Shown: piece by piece, positions 1 through 7,528 of the stretch | How the letters are laid out: every line of letters starts with the position of its first letter | Position numbering within the stretch: the stretch's first letter is position 1 | DNA from: UBA4416 sp031539425 | Lineage (GTDB): Bacteria; Bacteroidota; Bacteroidia; B-17B0; Aurantibacillaceae | DNA: 15,148 nt | Direction of reading: 5' to 3' | Assembly (NCBI GenBank): GCA_031539425.1 | Contig: JAVKLI010000094.1 | Coordinates: 1-15,148, forward strand | Made by a program: the position numbers and the translations under genes | The notes under the pieces: model-generated | What the model was told of the DNA's origin: nothing | Database searches by the model: none | The model's input: the letters and a program-made list of their open reading frames with translations, nothing else

Positions 1-2
1 AT

Positions 3-104
3 GTTCAAGAAGGAGGATCTCAAGTTGGAATATTTGCATTTGATGGAAACTGGTCAATAAATAACTACAATAACCAAACCAGCTTCCGCTGTTCACGACG
101 ATAA
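3..104 (+). CDS. C-terminal fragment of an unidentified protein (5' end outside window)
   Basis: An open frame enters from the left edge in the third frame and runs 33 codons to a TAA at 102-104. Its end reads FDGNWSINNYNN then QTSFRCSRR. The closing FRCSR pattern resembles the ends of FISUMP-type or formylglycine-enzyme-like domains (which end in forms such as FRCVR or VRCV), often found in secreted Bacteroidota proteins. That similarity is a guess from very few residues. A second frame, 1-60, also starts with ATG and would give a 19-residue peptide, but the third frame has the more protein-like composition (Gly, Asn, Trp, aromatic). A GC-rich hairpin lies 7 bases after the stop, as expected at a gene end. 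Function cannot be assigned from this fragment. Confidence 0.4.
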   Translation, partial: VQEGGSQVGIFAFDGNWSINNYNNQTSFRCSRR

Positions 105-110
105 GTTTTA

Positions 111-138
111 CCCCCCCCTCCTTTGCAAAAACGGGGGG
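111..138 (+). terminator. C-run/G-run hairpin between the partial gene and kdsA
   Basis: Eight C residues (111-118) face six G residues (133-138). The segment between contains the self-complementary TTTGCAAA (122-129). Such GC density is exceptional in this AT-rich window. No T-tract follows (next bases are ATTATAAAG), so it is not a canonical intrinsic terminator. It may end the upstream transcript or be a dispersed intergenic palindrome. The homopolymer lengths may vary or be sequencing-sensitive. Confidence 0.4.
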
Positions 139-217
139 ATTATAAAGCAATAAACTGCAAGTTTATGTTCTAATCAAAACAAAAAACGAGATGGTATAAA
201 ATACCGCCTAAATAAGA

Positions 218-225
218 TATATTTG
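218..225 (+). promoter_or_regulatory. Candidate -7 box (TATATTTG) upstream of kdsA
   Basis: TATATTTG matches the Bacteroidota -7 consensus TAnnTTTG, 43 bases before the kdsA ATG. No clear TTG -33 element is seen at the usual distance. The box overlaps a 6-bp inverted repeat, TGTAAC (224-229) and GTTACA (237-242), which could form a small hairpin at the 5' end of the transcript. The consensus is short and will occur by chance in AT-rich DNA, so position relative to the gene is the main support. Confidence 0.4.
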
Positions 226-268
226 TAACCTTTTGAGTTACATATTAACTTTTAAATAAATAAAATTT

Positions 269-1105
269 ATGCAAAAAAAAAACTTTCAAATATTAGATAT
301 CAATTGTGGTGGCGATGAATTATTTTTAATATCTGGTCCATGCGTTATAGAAGAAGAGTCTATTATGATGCGCACGGCCGAAAAGCTAAAAGAAGTATCA
401 GAAAAATTAAAAATTAAAACTATTTACAAATCCTCGTTTCAAAAAGATAACAGAAGCAGCCTTAAATACTACGATGGCCCCGGTATTGAAAAGGGCTTAG
501 AAGTTTTATCAAAAATTAAAACCCAATTTGGGTTTCCTATTTTAACCGATGTACACTACCCTGAACAAGCCACTAGAGCTGGCGAAGTATGTGATGTGAT
601 ACAAATACCAGCCTACTTATGTATGCAATCTACATTACTTAAAGCGGCAGCACAAACAGGCAAAGTAGTTAATATCAAACATGGTCAGTTTTTAGCTCCC
701 GATAACATGAAGCACCCTTTACAAAAGTGTATTGATAGTGGAAATGATAAGGTAATACTAACAGAACGTGGATTTACCTTTGGATACAATGATTTAATAG
801 TAGACCCTCGTGCTTTTTTTCATATGAATAATTTAGGTTACCCTGTAGTGTTCGATGTAACACATTGTGTGCGAAAATATGGCATACCTAGCGCAGATGC
901 AAAGGGTGGTGCTAGAGAGTTTTTACCCGTTCTTGCTAGAGCTGGCGTAGCAAGCGGTATAGATGGTATATTTATAGAAACACACCCTAACCCATCAGAG
1001 GCATTATGTGATGCCGCTTCTCAGCTTAATGTTAATGATTTAGAAGAATTTTTAAAACCACTCATCGAGTTACATCAAATAGAAGTAAAATATAGAGCCT
1101 CATAA
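269..1105 (+). CDS. kdsA: 3-deoxy-8-phosphooctulonate (Kdo-8-P) synthase
   Basis: KdsA condenses phosphoenolpyruvate with arabinose 5-phosphate to Kdo-8-phosphate in the cytoplasm, the committed step to the Kdo of LPS. At 278 residues it is normal length for this TIM-barrel family. Visible motifs include SGPCVIE (22-28), ILTDVH (91-96), DVIQIPAYL (109-117), NIKHGQFLAP (135-144), TERGFTFGY (165-173), FDVTH (195-199) and FIETHPNP (235-242). Cys25 takes the place of the Asn of E. coli KdsA, and with His199, Glu237 and Asp248 it forms the metal site of the metal-dependent class. The signature usually written KANRSS reads KDNRSS here (59-64), an Ala-to-Asp change beside substrate-binding residues. 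The ATG follows an A/T-rich leader with no Shine-Dalgarno, as is usual in this phylum. holB starts 20 bases after the stop. kdsB and kdsD are not in the window. Confidence 0.95.
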   Translation: MQKKNFQILDINCGGDELFLISGPCVIEEESIMMRTAEKLKEVSEKLKIKTIYKSSFQKDNRSSLKYYDGPGIEKGLEVLSKIKTQFGFPILTDVHYPEQATRAGEVCDVIQIPAYLCMQSTLLKAAAQTGKVVNIKHGQFLAPDNMKHPLQKCIDSGNDKVILTERGFTFGYNDLIVDPRAFFHMNNLGYPVVFDVTHCVRKYGIPSADAKGGAREFLPVLARAGVASGIDGIFIETHPNPSEALCDAASQLNVNDLEEFLKPLIELHQIEVKYRAS

Positions 1106-1125
1106 TTATAAGATAATTTTGCTTT

Positions 1126-2241
1126 ATGTTTTTTAAAAATGTAATCGGTCAACAGGTTGCTAAACAGCAATTGATGAATATGATTCATCAAAACCGTTTG
1201 CCTCACGCCTTAATGCTTACAGGGCCTCACGGCAGTGGAAACTTACAAGCCGCAATTGCACTTATAGCCTATCTGTATTGTACTAATAAACTAACTGATG
1301 ACGCCTGTGGCACCTGCCCATCATGTAGTAAAACAAAAATACTATTGCACCCCGATGTACATTTTATATTTCCAATTTTATTACATAAAAATATTAAAAC
1401 CAGTGTCGATGTATTAATCGAATTTAGAGAATCTATCATTCAATCGCCCTACCTAACCCTTGCTAATTGGGTAGAAACACTAGATGGTGAAAATAAACAA
1501 CCCATTATACCTACCGCCGAAACAAATAGTATTATAAGCAAATTAGCATATACCAGCTACGAAGGTGGTTACAAAACAGTATTAATATGGTGCCCCGAAA
1601 AAATGAATACAGAGGCTACCAACAAATTATTAAAAAGTATAGAAGAACCTCCCGAAAAAACCTTATTTATACTGGTATGTCATCAAATAGAATATATTAT
1701 TCCTACCCTTCTTTCAAGAGTACAACAAATTACATTTCCTAAACTCAATCCGCAAGAAGTTACACAAGGGCTTATCAATCAATACAGATGCCCACCACAA
1801 CAAGCCCAACAAATTAGTTTACTATGCGAAGGAAATTATAGAGAAGCCCAAATGCTTTACGAACAAACAGATTTAGGCGAAGACACGCTTCAAAATTTTA
1901 GACAATTTATGCTGATAGCCGTTAATTTTAATGCTCAAAAAGCTATTGATTGGATTAACGAATTTGCAAAACAAAAAAAAGATAAACAAAAGCAATTTGT
2001 GCAATTTGCTTTAAGCATGTTTAGAGAAACCATCAATAAAAATTTTGGCGCACCGCAACTCAATATCAGTTCAGATAATCCATTTATTGAAAAATTTTCA
2101 AAATTTATAACCTTAAATAATTACGAAAAATTAGTAGATGAATTTAACAGCGCCTATAGCCATATTGAAAGAAACGCAAACATTAAAATTTTATTTATGG
2201 ATTTGTGCTTAAAAACAAATGGACTTTTAAATTTAAAATAA
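1126..2241 (+). CDS. holB: DNA polymerase III, delta prime subunit (clamp loader)
   Basis: Delta prime is the rigid stator of the clamp loader, which opens the sliding clamp and loads it on primed DNA. The N-terminal AAA+ region contains VIGQ (6-9) and HALMLTGPHGSG (27-38). The P-loop lysine is replaced (GSGN rather than GSGK), fitting a subunit that does not hydrolyse ATP. A four-cysteine zinc module is clear at Cys52, Cys61, Cys64 and Cys67. Further on are KLLKSIEEPPE and LLSRVQQ, the equivalents of the family's central and sensor regions. A helical C-terminal domain ends with IERNANIKILFMDL, typical of Bacteroidota homologues. Length (371) is normal. It lies between kdsA and argS, 20 and 6 bases away, suggesting co-transcription. 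A TAATTTTG box at 1114-1121 could be an internal promoter, but it is so close to the ATG that chance is likely. Confidence 0.9.
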   Translation: MFFKNVIGQQVAKQQLMNMIHQNRLPHALMLTGPHGSGNLQAAIALIAYLYCTNKLTDDACGTCPSCSKTKILLHPDVHFIFPILLHKNIKTSVDVLIEFRESIIQSPYLTLANWVETLDGENKQPIIPTAETNSIISKLAYTSYEGGYKTVLIWCPEKMNTEATNKLLKSIEEPPEKTLFILVCHQIEYIIPTLLSRVQQITFPKLNPQEVTQGLINQYRCPPQQAQQISLLCEGNYREAQMLYEQTDLGEDTLQNFRQFMLIAVNFNAQKAIDWINEFAKQKKDKQKQFVQFALSMFRETINKNFGAPQLNISSDNPFIEKFSKFITLNNYEKLVDEFNSAYSHIERNANIKILFMDLCLKTNGLLNLK

Positions 2242-2247
2242 TTCAAC

Positions 2248-4035
2248 ATGCTTATCGAACAATTTTTAACTCAAGCTATTTGTCAAACAGTTAATGTGTT
2301 ATTTCAAATACAACTAACACCACAAGATATCACTGTACAGCGTACCAATAAAGAATTTGAAGGAGAATATACCTTAGTTGTGTTTCCATATGTAAAACAT
2401 TCAAAACTACCTCCTCCAGAAACAGCCAACCTAATAGGTAATACTTTAATTAAAAATTTTAATAACGAAATATTAGCCTATAATTCTGTAAAAGGATTTT
2501 TAAATCTTGTTTTATCTCATACATTTTTATTAAATGTTTTTAAAACAATTCATAGCATTAAAAATTATGGCTATGAAGTAGAAAATAGTAAAAATAAAAC
2601 CATAATGGTTGAATATGCCTCACCAAACACAAATAAACCGCTTCATTTGGGGCATGTACGCAATTGTTTGTTAGGATATTCATTGGCTCAAATTTTAAAA
2701 ACACAAGGTTATCATATTATCAAAGCATCCATTGTTAATGATAGAGGTGTGCATATTTGCAAAAGTATGTATGCTTGGCAACAATTAAGCAACGGCGAAA
2801 CGCCACAATCATCAGGCATTAAAGGAGATCATTTAGTAGGTAAATATTATGTATTGTTTAACAATTTATACAAAAAAGAAGTTGAAGAATTGCTACTAAA
2901 AGGATTAACAAAAGAGGAAGCAGAAAAACAAGCACCATGTATGTTAGCTGTAAATAATATGCTTGTAAAATGGGAAGCAAAAGATGAAGAAGTTTTAACA
3001 TTATGGAAAACCATGAATAACTGGGTTTACAAAGGGTTTGACGAAACCTATGAAAAACTCGGTGTCAATTTTGATTTGGTAGAATACGAACATAACACCT
3101 ATTTGTATGGTAAAACAGTAATAAAAGAGGGACTAAATAAAAAGGTATTTTATAAAAAAGATAATGGTAGCGTATGTGTAGATTTAACCCCCGATGGCTT
3201 AGACGAAAAAGTATTACTGCGAAGCAACGGTACATCTATTTACATTACACAAGATATTGGTACTGCCATTGAACGATTTAAAAATCATCCTCAACTCATT
3301 AAACTCATATATACTGTTGGTAACGAACAAGATTATCATTTTAAAGCCTTATTTAAAACATTAGAAAAACTCAATTACACATGGGCAAAAGATTGCTATC
3401 ATTTATCATACGGAATGGTAGAACTACCTGATGGTAAAATGAAAAGTCGCGAAGGAACCGTAGTTGATGCAGATGATTTAATAGAAAGCATGATTAGCAC
3501 AGCGCAACAAACCACTGAAGAATTAGAAAAAACCAGTCATTTTGATGAATCAGAAAAAATACAATTGTATAAAACAATTGCGATGGGTGCATTAAAATAT
3601 TTTATTTTAAAAGTAGATCCAAAAAAGAAAATGCTATTTGATCCTAAAGAAAGTATTGATTTACAAGGACACACCGGTCCGTTTATTCAATACACATTCG
3701 CTCGCATACAATCTATTTTATCAAAAATAAATAGTACCGATACTATAGAATTTAATGCCATAGACTTGCATCAAAAAGAAAAAGAATTAATTATTTTAAA
3801 TCATGATTTTAAACAAGTGTTGCAAAACGCCGCCAATCAATACAATCCTGCTATACTAGCTAACTATATTTATGAAGTAGCAAAATTATTTAACCAATTT
3901 TATAGCACCTGTCCTATAATAAAAGAGCACAACACTCAAAAACAAAATTTTAGAATACAACTCATAAAACAAACGGCAAATATTATAAAACCTGCCATGC
4001 TTTGCCTTGGTATTGAAGTGCCAAATAGAATGTAA
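2248..4035 (+). CDS. argS: Arginyl-tRNA synthetase
   Basis: This cytoplasmic class I synthetase charges tRNA-Arg with arginine. The 595-residue length is normal. An N-terminal additional domain (about 1-100) is followed by the Rossmann catalytic core with the HIGH-type motif HLGH (133-136) in the segment PNTNKPLHLGHVRN. The second signature is DGKMKSREGT (395-404), a KMSKS variant. The segment YTVGNEQDYHF (355-365) is characteristic of the family. The C-terminal third contains GHTGPFIQYTFAR and an alpha-helical anticodon-binding domain ending in KPAMLCLGIEVPNRM, the usual C-terminus of ArgS. The ATG lies 6 bases after holB, without a Shine-Dalgarno, so the gene probably belongs to the kdsA-holB transcript. 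Nothing about it is unusual. Confidence 0.97.
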   Translation: MLIEQFLTQAICQTVNVLFQIQLTPQDITVQRTNKEFEGEYTLVVFPYVKHSKLPPPETANLIGNTLIKNFNNEILAYNSVKGFLNLVLSHTFLLNVFKTIHSIKNYGYEVENSKNKTIMVEYASPNTNKPLHLGHVRNCLLGYSLAQILKTQGYHIIKASIVNDRGVHICKSMYAWQQLSNGETPQSSGIKGDHLVGKYYVLFNNLYKKEVEELLLKGLTKEEAEKQAPCMLAVNNMLVKWEAKDEEVLTLWKTMNNWVYKGFDETYEKLGVNFDLVEYEHNTYLYGKTVIKEGLNKKVFYKKDNGSVCVDLTPDGLDEKVLLRSNGTSIYITQDIGTAIERFKNHPQLIKLIYTVGNEQDYHFKALFKTLEKLNYTWAKDCYHLSYGMVELPDGKMKSREGTVVDADDLIESMISTAQQTTEELEKTSHFDESEKIQLYKTIAMGALKYFILKVDPKKKMLFDPKESIDLQGHTGPFIQYTFARIQSILSKINSTDTIEFNAIDLHQKEKELIILNHDFKQVLQNAANQYNPAILANYIYEVAKLFNQFYSTCPIIKEHNTQKQNFRIQLIKQTANIIKPAMLCLGIEVPNRM

Positions 4036-4099
4036 ATCTATAATATTGACCTAAAAAATAATACCACTACTCAAGGTAATAATTTTAATATTGAATAAT

Positions 4100-4116
4100 T
4101 ACTTTTGTTAAATTTG
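4100..4116 (+). promoter_or_regulatory. Two overlapping candidate -7 boxes before the DUF5777-like gene
   Basis: TACTTTTG (4100-4107) and TAAATTTG (4109-4116) both fit TAnnTTTG and lie just before the ATG at 4122. A TTG at 4091-4093 is 15 bases upstream of the second box. If the second box is used, the mRNA would be nearly leaderless; with the first, the leader would be about 9 bases. The site sits in an 86-base gap after argS and is the most likely origin of the 4122-7506 transcript. Confidence 0.4.
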
Positions 4117-4121
4117 TTTTT

Positions 4122-5012
4122 ATGAAATGTTTTAACACAAAAAATTATAAATTATTTTTTTTATATTTCATCTGTGCTTTTAATCACTACAATACCTATA
4201 GTAATAATAGCAAAGATACAGCACAAGTTAATTTTTCTAAATTCATTGTGTCTGAAAACACTACAATTTATAGCCCAAAGTCTATCACTCTACAAAGTGA
4301 TGTTTTGTTTCAAGGTATGAATCATAAAAATTCAACCTTACAAAATGCCTTTGGTTTAACCTATTTTTTAGATTACAATTTAGCATTAACTTATGGTGTA
4401 AATTCCAAGTGTAATATAGGCCTATCTAAAACTTATTCAAATAATTTAATGTCTATATTTTTTAAATGGATTTTTTTAGAAAAAAAAAACTTTCCTGTTA
4501 CTATAGGCCTGTATTCTGAGGCTACGTGCAGCATGCTATCATATAACGATATTTATTATAACACCATTCAACCCACTCCAAATTTTTTACATCGATTGCA
4601 ATACAACAATCAGTTAATGATTTCAAAACAAATTCAAAATTTTTCAATTCAATTATCTACTATCTATATTTATAGAAATTTTATTACACAAAGAATTAAT
4701 TTAAACAACAATGTATTTGAAACAAATGCGTTATTTTCCTTAAGTGCCTTTATGCAATATCAATTAAATTCAACTAATTTATGTTTTATAGAATTTACAC
4801 AAAACCTTTCCCCGTTTCAATTTAATAACCCCGAAATTTTTCATAATTTAATTGGCATTGGTTGGGCAACTCAAATAAAAGGCTACCATTTTAAAATTGC
4901 TTTATCAAATAATTCATCTATTAATCCTATCATAGCGCTACCAAATATAAATGACCGATGGTATAGTGGTCAATTTAAAATAGGTATATCTGTATTAAAA
5001 TCATTTAACTAA
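4122..5012 (+). CDS. DUF5777-like outer-membrane beta-barrel protein
   Basis: The protein has 296 residues and an N-terminal export signal-like stretch (basic residues, then hydrophobic LFFLYFICAF at 11-20). The rest is rich in alternating hydrophobic/polar strands with many Asn, Tyr and Phe residues. Segment order matches my recollection of Bacteroidota DUF5777 barrels: LQNAFGLTYFLDYN, then LTYGV and CNIGLSKTYSN, a strand with FPVTIGLYSEA, then LQYNNQLMISKQIQNFSIQL, IYIYRNFI, and an end with YHFKIALSNNSSINP and WYSGQFKIGISV. It ends on an aromatic-containing strand (SVLKSFN), as usual for outer-membrane barrels. Substrate and role are unknown. Its stop is 7 bases from the TTG start of the DUF4271 gene, so the two are probably co-transcribed. 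Assignment rests on pattern memory, not a search. Confidence 0.65.
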   Translation: MKCFNTKNYKLFFLYFICAFNHYNTYSNNSKDTAQVNFSKFIVSENTTIYSPKSITLQSDVLFQGMNHKNSTLQNAFGLTYFLDYNLALTYGVNSKCNIGLSKTYSNNLMSIFFKWIFLEKKNFPVTIGLYSEATCSMLSYNDIYYNTIQPTPNFLHRLQYNNQLMISKQIQNFSIQLSTIYIYRNFITQRINLNNNVFETNALFSLSAFMQYQLNSTNLCFIEFTQNLSPFQFNNPEIFHNLIGIGWATQIKGYHFKIALSNNSSINPIIALPNINDRWYSGQFKIGISVLKSFN

Positions 5013-5019
5013 ATAGCAA

Positions 5020-5808
5020 TTGATAATTTTTTTATATAAAATATTAAATCATGTAGGTATATTAAAAATACCTATTCCATCGCAAGCAAGTATTGATAAG
5101 CCTTCTATTTTTGCAAATAGCATTTTAACTCATTCTAATAATTTAAGCATACAAGTACATCAAAAATTACTGTTATGGCCCGTTTTAGTTTTGTTTTTAA
5201 TTTTTTTAATTATTGTATTAAACAAATTGAGCAATAAACTATCCTATTTTAAAATAATAAAATCCATGTTTAATTTTAATACTTCTAGCCAGGTATTTAG
5301 ATTTAAAAACACTCAAATGAGCAAAGTTAATTTTGGATTTATTGTCTGTTTTATTTTAGTATTTGCATTTTATTTAATTCAAATCAATACACACTTCCAT
5401 TATATTTTTAACTCATTTTCATTATTTACTCAATATGTTTTATTTATAGGCATTTTAATTGCTACTATTTTTATAAAATTTTTAATCAATAAGTTTTTTC
5501 AGTTTATTACAAACTCTAATAAGTTATTTTTAAATTATTGGTTTATTTACCTTAACTTTTATAATTTACTAGGGCTTATTTTTTTTACTATAACCCTTTA
5601 TTTACAGTTTTGCCATATAAATACAACATGGTTTTATAATTTATCATTTGTGGCAATAATAATATTATACTTAATTCGGATGATTCGCATATTTTATATT
5701 TCTGCAATTGAAGAGAATATTTCAATGTTTTATATTATTTTATACTTTTGCGCAATTGATATTTTACCAACACTAGTTTTTATAAAACTTTTATTTATAT
5801 ATTTTTAA
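5020..5808 (+). CDS. DUF4271 family integral membrane protein
   Basis: The product is a 262-residue, very hydrophobic protein with about six membrane segments (near 50-67, 104-120, 136-157, 174-196, 206-222 and 236-258). The C-terminal helix FYIILYFCAIDILP (237-250), followed by FIKLL, is the DUF4271 hallmark. Biochemical function is unknown. DUF4271 genes commonly precede hemD in Bacteroidota, and hemD begins 10 bases downstream here, which supports the call. The start is TTG at 5020, the first usable codon after an in-frame TAG at 5014-5016; the first in-frame ATG is not until residue 83, inside the protein. The true start could be another near-cognate codon a little downstream, but the extended N-terminus with a soluble segment before the first helix fits the family. 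Confidence 0.8.
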   Translation: MIIFLYKILNHVGILKIPIPSQASIDKPSIFANSILTHSNNLSIQVHQKLLLWPVLVLFLIFLIIVLNKLSNKLSYFKIIKSMFNFNTSSQVFRFKNTQMSKVNFGFIVCFILVFAFYLIQINTHFHYIFNSFSLFTQYVLFIGILIATIFIKFLINKFFQFITNSNKLFLNYWFIYLNFYNLLGLIFFTITLYLQFCHINTTWFYNLSFVAIIILYLIRMIRIFYISAIEENISMFYIILYFCAIDILPTLVFIKLLFIYF

Positions 5809-5818
5809 CAAATCGAAA

Positions 5819-7105
5819 ATGAGCCCTATCAAAAAAACAAATGTAAAAAAGGTTTTAAAAAGGAGTGTATTAAAAAAACAAACTTCAAAAAAAAGCGTAA
5901 GTAACACTAAAATTAACAAAAAAGTTAAGCAAAAACCTACTAAGCGCAAAGCTAGTCCCTCCAAACAAATAAAAGCCAAAAAAGTAGTTAAAAAAAATAT
6001 AATTATTCAGAAAAATAAAAAAACTGATTTAAAAAAAATAACTGCTAAAAAAAAGATGCTTTTTAAAAAGCAACATCTTGACATTTCAAATAAATATAAA
6101 AAATTAGTTAAAAATGAACTAAAGCAAAAAAAAATTCTTGCTGTGCATGAGGTTAAATTGCAAAGACAATTAAGCAAATTACAATCTAACATCAAAGTTT
6201 TAACTAACAAATTAGAATTATATAAAGAAAAACAAGCTAAAAAAGAAAGAAATACTCAAGGAATACCGAGAAGAATATTAAAAAGAAAACAAATGACGAG
6301 GGTAGATTTTCCTCATGTAGATGTTTCTAATTATCCTAAATACCCAATAAAAAAAATTATACTTTCTCAGCCCAAACCAGAAAATGATAAATCACCTTAC
6401 CATTTAATGGCTATGAAATATAATTTAGACTTATCATTTAAACAATTTATAAAAATTGAAAGTTATTCTGTAAGAGAATTTAAACATCAAAAAATTGATG
6501 TTCTTGCTTTCTCTTCTATCATTTTTACAAGCAAACTAGCAGTAGATTATTTTTTTAAATTAATGCATGAAATGCGAATTGTACCTCCTACTACTATGAA
6601 ATATTTTTGTATAAATGAAACTATTGCATTTTACCTTCAAAAATATATTCAATACCGAAAAAGAAAAGTATTTTATGGCTATCAATCAATAGAAGACCTT
6701 GTTAATGTAATATACAAACACGCTTCTGATAAGTATTTAATTCCTTTAGCAGAAGTTCATAAAGAAGCTATTTGTGAATTTTTAGATAAACTAAAAATTG
6801 AATACACTAAAGCCATTATGTACAGATCTGTTAGCGAAAACATGGCAGTAATACCTGAGTTTAAAAACATTAACAATTTTGATTTGCTCGTATTTTTTAC
6901 GCCAGCTGGCATTGAATCTCTAACGAAAAATTATCCCAACTTTAATCAAGGTAGAACTCGGATTGCTTGCTTTGGTCCTTTAACTGCACAAGCTATCAAA
7001 AAACATAATTATAGGCTAGATATATATGCACCAAATGCCAAGCATCAAAGTATAACTAGTGCAATAGATGATTATATAAAAGAAGCCAATAATAAAAAAA
7101 AATAA
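5819..7105 (+). CDS. hemD: Uroporphyrinogen-III synthase with lysine-rich N-terminal extension
   Basis: HemD closes and inverts ring D of hydroxymethylbilane to give uroporphyrinogen III, the branch point of heme and cobalamin synthesis. The HemD domain spans about residues 176-422 and has features of the Bacteroidota form: ILSQPKPEND (181-190), FTSKLAVDYFF (236-246), KYFCINETIAFYLQKY (261-276), YRKRKVFYG (279-287), FFTPAGIESL (359-368) and ACFGPLTAQAI (383-393). Before it lie about 150 residues that are extremely basic. I count 47 lysines in the first 150 positions, 30 of them in the first 80. A likely coiled coil covers about 95-142. The ATG is 10 bases after the DUF4271 stop, so the long form fits the operon spacing. 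The alternative in-frame Met159 would give a protein close to ordinary HemD length. The role of the extension is unknown; nucleic-acid or phosphate binding is only suggested by its charge. Confidence 0.88.
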   Translation: MSPIKKTNVKKVLKRSVLKKQTSKKSVSNTKINKKVKQKPTKRKASPSKQIKAKKVVKKNIIIQKNKKTDLKKITAKKKMLFKKQHLDISNKYKKLVKNELKQKKILAVHEVKLQRQLSKLQSNIKVLTNKLELYKEKQAKKERNTQGIPRRILKRKQMTRVDFPHVDVSNYPKYPIKKIILSQPKPENDKSPYHLMAMKYNLDLSFKQFIKIESYSVREFKHQKIDVLAFSSIIFTSKLAVDYFFKLMHEMRIVPPTTMKYFCINETIAFYLQKYIQYRKRKVFYGYQSIEDLVNVIYKHASDKYLIPLAEVHKEAICEFLDKLKIEYTKAIMYRSVSENMAVIPEFKNINNFDLLVFFTPAGIESLTKNYPNFNQGRTRIACFGPLTAQAIKKHNYRLDIYAPNAKHQSITSAIDDYIKEANNKKK

Positions 7106-7113
7106 ATTACTAA

Positions 7114-7506
7114 GTGCCTACATTTAAAAAGTTGGAACGCTTATGTAGCAGATCAGATATAGCCGACTTATATAAAAAGGGGGAGGTTTTTTATCATGCC
7201 TTTTTTAAAATAACTTATCAAGTAATTAATTTAGCTGATTTAAGTAAATCAACTACACAAGTGTTAATTGTAGTACCAAAAAAAAACATCTCTCTTGCAC
7301 ATAATAGAAATAAAATAAAAAGACAAATAAGGGAAATTTACAGAAATCAAAAATTCCAATTACAAAACCCATCTAAACAAATAAGGCTGTCAGTTATTTA
7401 CAATACCACCAATTTAATTTCATTTACAGAATTACAAATGAGATTGATTGAATCATTACAAAAAATTAATTCACAAGTAAAAAAGACTCTTTCAGATGTA
7501 AATTAA
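7114..7506 (+). CDS. rnpA: Ribonuclease P protein component
   Basis: RnpA is the basic protein subunit of RNase P, which, with its catalytic RNA, removes 5' leaders from pre-tRNAs. At 130 residues it is typical. The RNR signature is clear: NRNKIKRQIREIYR (64-77), preceded by VLIVVPKKNISLAHNRN. The N-terminus FKKLERLCSRSDIADLYKKG (residues 4-23) also matches the family. The start codon is GTG at 7114, 8 bases after the hemD stop. No in-frame ATG is plausible before the conserved region. The location after hemD rather than beside rpmH and dnaA is normal for Bacteroidota. It is the last gene of the 4122-7506 cluster and converges on the glycosyltransferase gene, with a 16-base gap. Confidence 0.93.
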   Translation: MPTFKKLERLCSRSDIADLYKKGEVFYHAFFKITYQVINLADLSKSTTQVLIVVPKKNISLAHNRNKIKRQIREIYRNQKFQLQNPSKQIRLSVIYNTTNLISFTELQMRLIESLQKINSQVKKTLSDVN

Positions 7507-7507
7507 A

Positions 7508-7528
7508 TTATAAATTTTAATTTTATAA
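7508..7528. terminator. AT-only inverted repeat between convergent genes
   Basis: TTATAAA (7508-7514) and TTTATAA (7522-7528) pair around a 7-base loop, between rnpA and the convergent glycosyltransferase and overlapping the latter's stop codon. A shared bidirectional terminator would be placed here. The stem has no G/C pairs and would be weak, so this is a positional guess. Confidence 0.22.

Noticed and set aside
1..60. Complete 19-residue peptide starting with the ATG at position 1
   Set aside because: A start exactly at the window edge is likely accidental, and the third frame reads more like the end of a real protein.
1114..1121. TAATTTTG box just before holB as an internal promoter
   Set aside because: TAnnTTTG is short, and chance matches are expected roughly every several hundred to a thousand bases in such AT-rich DNA. 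It would give an essentially leaderless transcript, and the gene is well explained by read-through from kdsA.
1228..1242. Loss of the P-loop lysine in delta prime as a defect
   Set aside because: Delta prime subunits commonly lack a working Walker A motif because they do not hydrolyse ATP, so this is normal for the family.
5791..6210. Minus-strand open frames (5791-5979 and 6007-6210) opposite the lysine-rich part of hemD
   Set aside because: Poly-A/AAA-rich coding DNA gives hydrophobic Phe/Leu-rich shadows on the complementary strand. The plus-strand frame has a clear HemD domain and operon spacing.
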